A DNA stretch of 6,283 nucleotides from Bacillota bacterium (GTDB lineage: Bacteria; Bacillota; Sulfobacillia; RBS10-35; JAJYVM01), in contig JAJYVM010000237.1 of assembly GCA_021792015.1 (NCBI GenBank), positions 1 to 6,283 on the forward strand, in the 5' to 3' direction. The notes below the pieces were generated by a model, which saw only the letters and a program-made list of their open reading frames with translations, was not told where the DNA came from and searched no databases. Made by a program: the position numbers and the translations under genes. Shown in pieces: positions 1 through 4,963 of the stretch (its first letter is position 1; every line of letters starts with the position of its first letter).

Positions 1-942
1 GGCATCTCGGCCTGGTCCTGGATGCCGCAACGCCCTCAGCAGATGCTGCGCGCGGCGGCGCGCGCCGGGCATCGCTGCTTTTACGTGGAACCCGGCAGCG
101 GCTCCGCCATGCGCGAGGTCGAGCCGAACGTGATGGTCGTGGGCGATCTGGCCGAAGCCCAGCGCGAAGCCGCTGCGTACGTGCTCTACTTCACCGATCC
201 CACGACCCAGGTTGGCCGGCTGCGGGCGGGGCCCGTGATCTTCGACGCCGTCGATGACTTTCCAGGATGGGAAGCCGCTCTCGCGGAAGCCAGCCGGGCC
301 GCGGACCACGTCGTCTGCACCAGTGCGGGGGTGCAGGCCCGCCTCGCCGAGGCCGGCATCGCGGCCACGCTCATTCCGAACGCGTGCGACTACGCGCACT
401 GGTCCGCCGCGCCCGACGGGCCGCCCCCGGTCGAGGTCGATGTGCTCCCGCGGCCGCTGGCCGTGTTCATCGGAGCCGTGGCCCAGTGGGTGGACATCGC
501 TCTGGTGGCGGCTTGCGCGGAGGCGGCTCCCGGCGCAGCCTTCGCCCTGGTCGGGCCACACCTCACCACCGACTACCACGCGGCCAAATGCCCGCCCAAC
601 GTGTGGGCGTTCGGGTTCCGCCCGTACGCGGCGATCCCGGCCTTCGCGCACGCGGCCGACGTGCTGCTCCTGCCGTTCCGGGAGGACGTGCGCGAGGCGC
701 AGGCCGCAAACCCCGTCAAGCTCTGGGAATACCTCGCCACGGGCCGTCCGGTGGTATCGACGCGCATCCCAGAGGTGCTGCCGCTTCACCCCCTCGTGCG
801 GGCGGCCTCGGGCCAGGCCTTCGTGGGCGCGGTGGTGAAGGCGCTGGACCAGGATGACGGCCTCGAGGACGCGCGCCGCAGCGTGGCCGCCGCCAATACC
901 TGGGACGAGCGCTGGCGCCAGGTGGAGGTCTGCCTTGGCTAG
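1..942 (+). CDS. GT-B glycosyltransferase, TuaH-like, 5' end outside window
   Basis: This is a probable family 4/1 (GT-B fold) glycosyltransferase that moves a nucleotide-activated sugar onto a surface glycan or similar acceptor; the true substrate is unknown. The frame is open to the left edge, and the residues before the first ATG (base 22) already read like the family's N-terminus (W-S-W-M-P-Q-R-P-Q-Q, then GHRCFYVEP), so the start lies upstream and 313 residues are visible. Seen motifs, numbered from base 1: RPQQ at 11-14; F-D-A-V-D-D-F at 81-87, as in TuaH-type enzymes; and the nucleotide-sugar region N-P-V-K-L-W-E-Y-L-A-T-G-R-P-V-V-S-T from 237. No signal peptide or membrane segment is visible. 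The stop overlaps the next gene's TTG start by 8 bases, suggesting one transcript. The family call is firm; a role in teichuronic acid synthesis is not claimed. Confidence 0.88.
   Translation, partial: GISAWSWMPQRPQQMLRAAARAGHRCFYVEPGSGSAMREVEPNVMVVGDLAEAQREAAAYVLYFTDPTTQVGRLRAGPVIFDAVDDFPGWEAALAEASRAADHVVCTSAGVQARLAEAGIAATLIPNACDYAHWSAAPDGPPPVEVDVLPRPLAVFIGAVAQWVDIALVAACAEAAPGAAFALVGPHLTTDYHAAKCPPNVWAFGFRPYAAIPAFAHAADVLLLPFREDVREAQAANPVKLWEYLATGRPVVSTRIPEVLPLHPLVRAASGQAFVGAVVKALDQDDGLEDARRSVAAANTWDERWRQVEVCLG
924..929 (+). promoter_or_regulatory. Ribosome binding site deciding a TTG start
   Basis: GGAGGT lies 5 bases before TTG at 935. This supports the overlapping TTG start over an ATG at 854, which would overlap the upstream gene by 89 bases and has no comparable site. 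Confidence 0.7.
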
Positions 943-1858
943 GCACATCCGCGTCGTCGCCATCGCCCGCGACCAGGCGTGGGCCCTGCCCAGCCATCTG
1001 CAGGCCCTGGCCGATCAGCACCTGGCGGATGACGTCGTCGTGGACTTCCACCTCATCCATTACGGCTGCGCGGATCCGACGCCGGCGATCCTGCACCGGT
1101 TCGCCGCCCGGGCACCGGTCCGGATCATCGACGGCGGGGCGGCGGCCGACGGCCCGCTGGCGGAGATGGCCCAGCGCTGCCATCTCCTCAACGCGGCCAT
1201 GGAGGAGGCGGTCGGCGACGGCTGCGACCACGTCCTCTACATCCACCCGGCGGTGCGGCTGCCGGCCGACGGGCTGCGGGCCCTGCTGGAAACTGGCCGG
1301 CCGATCGTGGGCGGGCTCGCGTGCACCGACCGCTTGTATGACCTGCCGGAGGCCTTTCGCGAGCACAACGTCTTCATGCTGGGGGCAAGCGGGCACTTCG
1401 AGCCGGTCATCGGGGGCGTGGACGGCCTTCAGGCGTGCGACGCGGTGACCCACGTCTACCTGCTGGACCGAGACGCCCTCCGGGCGGGCGTGGGGCATGC
1501 GCCGCACCCTTCGGGCGAGGACTTCGGCCTGGCCCGCAGCGCCGCGGCCCGCGAGATTCCGCGCTTCGCGCTTGGGAGCGTGCGCTGCGCCTATGCGCCC
1601 GGGCCCGAGGCCCATTACTTCACCGCGGACCTGCTGGCGCAGGTCCTCTGCCCGAGGGGCACCATCCGGCTGCAGGCCCGGGGCAACGAGTACGTCGTCA
1701 CGCTGAGCGCCCGCGCCGTCGCCAACACCCTGGCCTCCACGCTGGCGGACAACCTGCCGAAGTCGATCCCCGGCGCGGGCAATGCGGTCCCGGCGACGTT
1801 TCATCTCAACTGGAACGACAGGATCGCCCAGGTGGTGCTGCGAGCGCCACCCGCCTGA
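935..1858 (+). CDS. GT-A-like glycosyltransferase homologue lacking a visible DXD motif
   Basis: This 307-aa protein is probably soluble and resembles GT-A glycosyltransferases in layout: an N-terminal beta strand (IRVVAIARDQAW, residues 5-16), a segment H-V-L-Y-I-H-P-A-V-R-L-P at 99-110, then R-P-I-V-G-G-L at 122-128, and an acceptor-side G-E-D-F-G-L with E195 and D196. In related enzymes the middle segment usually reads like D-x-D followed by a proline and IVGGL; here H104-P105-A106 stands in its place, so metal-dependent catalysis is doubtful. About 60 C-terminal residues (from about 248) look strand-rich and match no domain I recognise. The TTG start at 935 was chosen for its good RBS and the short overlap with the upstream glycosyltransferase, which implies coupled translation and a shared pathway. 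It could be an active divergent enzyme, a non-catalytic partner of its neighbour, or a sugar-binding protein. The fold assignment rests on motif layout only. Confidence 0.72.
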   Translation: MARHIRVVAIARDQAWALPSHLQALADQHLADDVVVDFHLIHYGCADPTPAILHRFAARAPVRIIDGGAAADGPLAEMAQRCHLLNAAMEEAVGDGCDHVLYIHPAVRLPADGLRALLETGRPIVGGLACTDRLYDLPEAFREHNVFMLGASGHFEPVIGGVDGLQACDAVTHVYLLDRDALRAGVGHAPHPSGEDFGLARSAAAREIPRFALGSVRCAYAPGPEAHYFTADLLAQVLCPRGTIRLQARGNEYVVTLSARAVANTLASTLADNLPKSIPGAGNAVPATFHLNWNDRIAQVVLRAPPA

Positions 1859-1881
1859 TCGCCGCCCAGGAACCGCGCCTT

Positions 1882-1907
1882 CCGGCGGTCGCCAGCGCGA
1901 CCGCCGG
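1882..1907. terminator. Hairpin between convergent genes, probable bidirectional terminator
   Basis: A perfect 11-bp stem (1882-1892 with 1897-1907; CCGGCGGTCGC and its complement) closes a CAGC tetraloop. It begins 24 bases after the plus-strand stop and 12 bases beyond the minus-strand stop. Neither strand has a clear T tract after it, so it is either a non-canonical terminator, common in high-GC genomes, or an mRNA 3'-end stabiliser. Confidence 0.6.
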
Positions 1908-1918
1908 CACGACCAGCC

Positions 1919-3079
1919 CTAGTTGGCCAACGCGTGGCGCAGGTCGGCGAGGATGTCCGTCAGGTCCTCGCAGCCGACCGACAGGCGGATCAGCCCGTCG
2001 CCGATGCCGCGCCGCGCGCGCTCCTCGGGCGCGACCAACCGGTGGGACGTCGTGGCGGCATGGGACACGGTCGTCGTCACGCCCCCGAGCGAAGGCTCGA
2101 ACCGGATCAGCTTCAGGCCGCGCAGGAACCGATCCGCCCCTTCGGCGCCCCCGCTGACCGTGAAGGCCAGCATGGGGCCGAAGCCCCCCCGCAGGATCCG
2201 CTGGGCCAGGGCGTGGTCGGGGTGGTGCGGCAGGCCGGGGTAGTCCACAGACTCCACCCGCGGCTCCTTCAGCAGGGCCTCGGCGATGGCCTGGGCCTGC
2301 GCGCTCTGGTACCGCATGCGCAGAGCCAGGGTCTTCATCCCGCGCAGGCAAAGCCAGGCTTCGAACGGCGCCAGGGTCGTGCCGAGCAGGACGGAAAGCT
2401 CGCGGGCCGGCTCGATCAGCGCGCGCCGCCCGCAGACCACGCCTGCCGTCACGTCGTTGTGGCCGCCGTAGAATTTCGTGGCGCTCTGCATGACCAGGTC
2501 GGCGCCGAGCTCGGCGGGCCGGCAGTGGTAGGGCGTGGCGAACGTGGCGTCGACCAGCAGGCGGGCGCGGCGGCCGTGGGCGAGGTCGGCAAGGGCCGCC
2601 ACGTCGTTCACCCGCATCTTGGGGTTCGTGATCAGCTCCGTGACGATCAGGCGGGTGTCGGGAGTCATCGCCGCCGCCACCGCGTCGGGGTCGGCCGAGG
2701 CGACGATGCTGGCGGTGAAACCGATGGACTCCGCCTGGGCGAGCAGGGCATGGGTGCCTCCGTAGAGGTCGCCGCACCCGATCACGTGGCCGCCGCCGCG
2801 GGCCACGGCCAGCATGCCGATCACCAGGGCCGCCATCCCCGAGCCGGTCGCCACGGCGTCCTCGCAACCTTCGAGATCGGCAGCCGCCCGCTCGAGGTCG
2901 TGCACGCTCGGGTTGCCGTTGCGCGAGTACAGGTAGCCCTCGCCACGCTCGTAGTAGCCTGCGATCGCGTCGAGATTGGGAAAGGTGAAGACCGCCGTCT
3001 GGTAGATGGGCGCGGCGGCCGGATGGGCGGCGGGGTCGGCGCCGTCGCCGGCGTGCAGAAGACGCGTGATGGGCTCCAT
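1919..3079 (-). CDS. PLP-dependent Cys/Met metabolism enzyme, cystathionine gamma-synthase/lyase family
   Basis: This 386-aa protein has the family's usual length and is a cytosolic PLP fold-type I enzyme acting on homoserine- or cysteine-derived substrates in the transsulfuration or methionine pathway. Seen motifs: Y-S-R-N-G-N-P at 51-57 (phosphate-binding Tyr and Arg from the partner subunit), G-S-G-M-A-A at 79-84, L-Y-G-G-T at 105-109, V-D-A-T-F-A-T-P at 176-183 with PLP-pyridine Asp177, S-A-T-K-F-Y-G-G-H at 199-207 with Schiff-base Lys202, S-L-G-G at 330-333, and R-L-S-V-G at 365-369 with the carboxylate-binding Arg365. Y-G-G-T, rather than the Y-G-C-T of methionine gamma-lyase, argues against that activity. 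Gamma-synthase, beta-lyase and gamma-lyase cannot be told apart here. Odd residues: Ala178 where the family usually has Asn, and L-I-T-N-P for S-P-T-N-P. ATG at 3079 was chosen because AGGGAG lies 7 bases upstream; the frame is open further upstream, but that stretch is low-complexity Arg-rich and unlike the family. It is monocistronic here, with a possible structured leader. Confidence 0.92.
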   Translation of the reverse strand: MEPITRLLHAGDGADPAAHPAAAPIYQTAVFTFPNLDAIAGYYERGEGYLYSRNGNPSVHDLERAAADLEGCEDAVATGSGMAALVIGMLAVARGGGHVIGCGDLYGGTHALLAQAESIGFTASIVASADPDAVAAAMTPDTRLIVTELITNPKMRVNDVAALADLAHGRRARLLVDATFATPYHCRPAELGADLVMQSATKFYGGHNDVTAGVVCGRRALIEPARELSVLLGTTLAPFEAWLCLRGMKTLALRMRYQSAQAQAIAEALLKEPRVESVDYPGLPHHPDHALAQRILRGGFGPMLAFTVSGGAEGADRFLRGLKLIRFEPSLGGVTTTVSHAATTSHRLVAPEERARRGIGDGLIRLSVGCEDLTDILADLRHALAN

Positions 3080-3086
3080 AGGGGTG

Positions 3087-3092
3087 CTCCCT
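3087..3092 (-). promoter_or_regulatory. Ribosome binding site of the PLP enzyme gene
   Basis: On the minus strand AGGGAG lies 7 bases before ATG at 3079. It fixes the start and removes a 74-residue in-frame upstream extension that reaches position 3301. Confidence 0.7.
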
Positions 3093-3105
3093 TCGTGTAT
3101 GAGAC

Positions 3106-3120
3106 GGCCGGGTACCGGCC
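3106..3120. repeat. Hairpin GGCCGG-GTA-CCGGCC in the PLP enzyme leader
   Basis: A 6-bp all-GC stem with a 3-base loop lies 14 bases upstream of the AGGGAG ribosome binding site of the minus-strand gene. On that strand it is overlapped on its 5' side by AGGGTGG (3119-3125). It could be an attenuator or sequestering stem, or chance in GC-rich DNA. Confidence 0.45.
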
Positions 3121-3128
3121 ACCCTAGC

Positions 3129-3231
3129 CAGCGATGGGGCTCGCAGGGAAACAGAGGGACGGTTCGCCACGGCGACGGCTCGACCCTCCGCCTGCGCCGC
3201 CTCTCGGCAACCTCTTGCCGAGACATCGCTG
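3129..3231 (-). promoter_or_regulatory. Candidate structured RNA leader, closed multibranch fold
   Basis: CAGCGATG at 3129-3136 and CATCGCTG at 3224-3231 are perfect 8-bp complements that would close a roughly 100-base domain. Directly inside one arm sits the 9-bp hairpin at 3202-3223. The rest holds further possible pairings, for example GGCGGC with GTCGCC on the minus strand (one G-U). A closing helix, an internal stem and a position upstream of a sulfur amino acid gene suggest a cis-regulatory RNA. The minus strand is preferred for that context, but inverted repeats work on either strand and the region is equally the leader of the plus-strand gene at 3267. It does not clearly match SAM-I: GCGGAGGG and GGCGAACC are reminiscent, but recognisable P3 and P4 elements are absent. 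No promoter elements could be assigned confidently in 3080-3266. Confidence 0.4.
3202..3223. repeat. 9-bp inverted repeat with tetraloop
   Basis: TCTCGGCAA at 3202-3210 and TTGCCGAGA at 3215-3223 are perfect complements around CCTC (GAGG on the minus strand). No T run follows on either strand, so a terminator is unlikely. It is either a stem in a structured leader or a protein operator between the divergent genes. Confidence 0.65.
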
Positions 3232-3251
3232 CGGGACACGTTGCAAGTTGT

Positions 3252-3259
3252 AAGGAGGA
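3252..3259 (+). promoter_or_regulatory. Strong ribosome binding site of the HTH-like gene
   Basis: AAGGAGGA is near-perfectly complementary to the 16S rRNA tail. Its GGAGG core ends 8 bases before ATG at 3267, deciding the start over open frame reaching back to 3006 and over later in-frame ATGs at 3288 and 3300. Confidence 0.75.
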
Positions 3260-3266
3260 ATCGGGC

Positions 3267-3782
3267 ATGGAATCCGCCAGGTCCGCCATGAGCGGCGGCA
3301 TGCAGGCCGCCGCGGAGTTCGCGCCGCCGCTTGCCCCCGCGCCTGGATCGAGCCAGCATCCGGGCGAGCTCTTGGCTCAGGCGCCCTCCTCACGCCGCGG
3401 CCCGAGCCACGCCGGGGTGGGCGATCCGGCGACCGAGTTCCTGTCCCAGGGCCCGGACGGCCAGCGCGAAATCCTGGTGCGGCTGCTGCGCGCCGGAGAG
3501 AGCGACTCGACCATCGGCACCCGGTTCCGGCTCAGCCAGTGGCAGGTGCGCAACCTCCGCTACCGGCTCGGCATTCGCAAGGATCGCGGCGGGAACGTGC
3601 ACATCGCCCCACGCGGCGCCCGCGGCCACGGCGCCGAGGCCACCCCCACGGTCGCCCTGCAGCTTGCCGGCATGTTCGAGGCGGCCGACCTCGCGCGGCG
3701 ACTGCTGGCCCTCGGGGCCATGTTCGAGGCTGCGCCCGGCACGTACCGGGTCCAGGTGCAGATCGAGCAGCCAGGGGCGTGA
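3267..3782 (+). CDS. Orphan protein with probable helix-turn-helix domain
   Basis: This 171-aa protein belongs to no family I recognise. Residues 1-62 are rich in Ala, Pro, Gly and Ser and probably disordered. Residues 66-103 look like a compact helical domain: E-I-L-V-R-L-L-R-A-G (68-77), D-S-T-I-G-T-R-F-R-L-S (80-90), then Q-W-Q-V-R-N-L-R-Y-R-L-G-I (91-103). The pattern helix, turn, then an Arg-rich possible recognition helix suggests DNA binding. A basic Gly-rich linker follows (R-K-D-R-G-G-N and onward), then a helix pair with M-F-E-A-A twice (136-140, 152-156) and a final strand T-Y-R-V-Q-V-Q-I (159-166). There is no signal peptide or membrane segment. It is divergent from the PLP enzyme and 74 bases ahead of a glycosyltransferase, so it could regulate either, or the shared intergenic region. 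The coding call is supported by the strong RBS and the structured sequence; the function is inferred. Confidence 0.75.
   Translation: MESARSAMSGGMQAAAEFAPPLAPAPGSSQHPGELLAQAPSSRRGPSHAGVGDPATEFLSQGPDGQREILVRLLRAGESDSTIGTRFRLSQWQVRNLRYRLGIRKDRGGNVHIAPRGARGHGAEATPTVALQLAGMFEAADLARRLLALGAMFEAAPGTYRVQVQIEQPGA
3671..3730 (+). repeat. Two 12-bp direct copies of CATGTTCGAGGC inside the HTH-like gene
   Basis: Copies at 3671-3682 and 3719-3730 lie 48 bases (16 codons) apart in frame. They encode M-F-E-A at the starts of two successive helix-like stretches, hinting at an internal duplication. Confidence 0.5.
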
Positions 3783-3842
3783 ACCCGGGACGGAACCATT
3801 GAAGGCAGGGGCTCCGCGCCCGATACCGGTGGCGGGGAGTTG

Positions 3843-3858
3843 AGGGGACGCAGCCCCT
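3843..3858 (+). promoter_or_regulatory. Small hairpin over the likely ribosome binding site of the GT2 gene
   Basis: AGGGG (3843-3847) and CCCCT (3854-3858) can pair around a 6-base loop. GAGGGG at 3842-3847 is the only purine-rich RBS candidate at a usable distance before the CTG codons at 3857 and 3860, so pairing would mask it. The stem is only 5 bp and could be chance. Confidence 0.35.
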
Positions 3859-4867
3859 GCTGACGGCGTGCATCATTGCCCGCGACGAGGCGGCCATGCT
3901 GTCCGGCTGCCTGGACAGCTTGGCTGGCCTTGTCGACGAGGTGGTGCTCGTCGATACGGGATCGGCCGACGCCACCCCGCAGATCGCCGCGGCACGGGGC
4001 GCCCGTGTCCTACACCTGCCGTGGGGCGACGATTTTGCCGCGGCCCGCAACCATGCCCTCGACCAGGCGCACGGACGCTGGGTCCTGTCGGTCGACGCCG
4101 ACGAGCGCGCGGTCGGCCCGGGCGGCAGCGCCTGCCCCGCGCAGGCGCTGCGCAACCTGCTGGCGGGCGAGCCGGCGTGGGACGTGTTCAGCCTGCGCGT
4201 GGACTCCGGCCCCGAACCTTCCGAGCGGCCATGGGGGGAGGGCTGGCGCCCGTGCCTCTTTCGCGCCGATCCGCGGCGACGGTGGGTGGGCGTCATCCAT
4301 GAGTGCCTGGCCGGCCCCCCGGACGACCGGCGGGCCCGGATTGCCGAGCTGAGCCTCCGGCACCTGGGCGCGCGCTCCGATCCTCCGACTGCGCAGCGCA
4401 AGCACGCGCGGAACATCGGCATCCTGCGGAGGGCATTGGGCAAGGCGCCGGGTGCTTCCGAACTGCACTGGTACCTCGGCCTGGAGCTCGATGCGGCTGG
4501 CGCGCACGAGGAAGCCCGCAGGGAGCTGGATGCCGCATGGGCCCCCGTGGCCAACGACCCCGCCGCCTGGTCGCCTCAGTGGAGCCACCTCGCCGCCGCA
4601 CTGGTCCTCGCCTCGCTGCGAGTCGGCATGGCGGAGCATGGTCTGCGCGTGAGCCGGGAGGTGCTGGGCCGCCATCCTCAGTCCCCCGAGTTCTGGTGGC
4701 TGCTGGCGGCCTGCCTCAGGGCCAGGGCCATGCCCGGCGCCGCCCAGGTTGCGGCGCGGGCAGGCCTTGGGGTCGCCGAGCCGGACCCGGCCATCTCCTA
4801 CCGGCGCGCCGACATCCGTGATCTGCTCATCCGCCAGCTGGCTGACACGCCGGTTCCCACCCCCTGA
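3857..4867 (+). CDS. Family 2 glycosyltransferase with TPR-like C-terminus (SunS-like), uncertain start
   Basis: This cytosolic GT2 enzyme is expected to transfer a sugar from a nucleotide donor. Its layout is that of the SunS/ThuS group, whose studied members glycosylate peptide cysteines, although many relatives act elsewhere. With CTG 3857 as residue 1 (336 aa): I-I-A-R-D-E at 6-11, V-D-T-G-S at 32-36, D-D-F-A-A-A-R-N at 58-65, the metal motif V-D-A-D-E at 79-83 (D80, D82), and W-V-G-V-I-H-E at 143-149. From about 180 come helices with a TPR look, for example H-W-Y-L-G-L-E-L-D-A-A-G at 204-215. No ATG, GTG or TTG lies in frame between the stop at 3800-3802 and ATG 3896. Starting at 3896 would delete the first strand and IARDE, so a CTG start at 3857 or 3860, or a sequence error, is inferred. 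It lies downstream of the HTH-like gene and is probably co-transcribed. Confidence 0.87.
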   Translation: MLTACIIARDEAAMLSGCLDSLAGLVDEVVLVDTGSADATPQIAAARGARVLHLPWGDDFAAARNHALDQAHGRWVLSVDADERAVGPGGSACPAQALRNLLAGEPAWDVFSLRVDSGPEPSERPWGEGWRPCLFRADPRRRWVGVIHECLAGPPDDRRARIAELSLRHLGARSDPPTAQRKHARNIGILRRALGKAPGASELHWYLGLELDAAGAHEEARRELDAAWAPVANDPAAWSPQWSHLAAALVLASLRVGMAEHGLRVSREVLGRHPQSPEFWWLLAACLRARAMPGAAQVAARAGLGVAEPDPAISYRRADIRDLLIRQLADTPVPTP

Positions 4868-4929
4868 AGCTCCCTGCGGTTCACGACTCAGCGCGTTCGC
4901 CGCACGGCACCCGTTGCGTGACGGACTTC

Positions 4930-4961
4930 CCAGGGCCGGGGACTGTGCCCCCCGACCCTGG
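4930..4961. terminator. Hairpin between convergent genes, probable terminator
   Basis: CCAGGG (4930-4935) pairs with CCCTGG (4956-4961); after a C-A mismatch, CGGGG (4937-4941) pairs with CCCCG (4950-4954) around an 8-base loop. It ends two bases before the aminopeptidase stop codon on the minus strand. No T tract follows on either strand. The remaining bases of the 96-base gap (4868-4929) show nothing else. Confidence 0.5.
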
Positions 4962-4963
4962 CG

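Noticed and set aside
716..1804. Long open frame antisense to the two glycosyltransferase genes
   Set aside because: Arg/Gly/Pro/Ala-rich with no recognisable motif; long antisense frames are expected opposite high-GC coding sequence, and the opposite strand has clear family motifs.
1934..3127. 397-residue plus-strand open frame opposite the PLP enzyme
   Set aside because: Composition is the mirror of the real gene (many H, Q, G, R, V), with no RBS or domain; judged a shadow.
3241..3246. TTGCAA as a -35 box for either divergent gene
   Set aside because: No convincing -10 hexamer at 16-18 bases on either strand, and on the plus strand it lies too close to the RBS.
3080..3266. Standard SAM-I riboswitch
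   Set aside because: Only short fragments resemble the core; the expected P3 and P4 hairpins and GNGCNAANTCC-type segment are missing, so it is reported only as an unnamed structured region.
3080..3301. 74-residue N-terminal extension of the PLP enzyme
   Set aside because: Arg-rich, unlike the family, and it would bury a good RBS and the inverted repeats; the 386-residue form has the normal length.
1806..3359. 517-residue minus-strand open frame overlapping the PLP enzyme
   Set aside because: Same strand but shifted frame; extremely Arg-rich low-complexity translation, while the other frame carries the full set of PLP enzyme motifs.
3840..3863. Seven-residue leader ORF (TTG to TGA) overlapping the CTG at 3860
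   Set aside because: Its purine-rich stretch abuts the TTG with no spacing and the peptide has no notable content; the overlap is probably chance.
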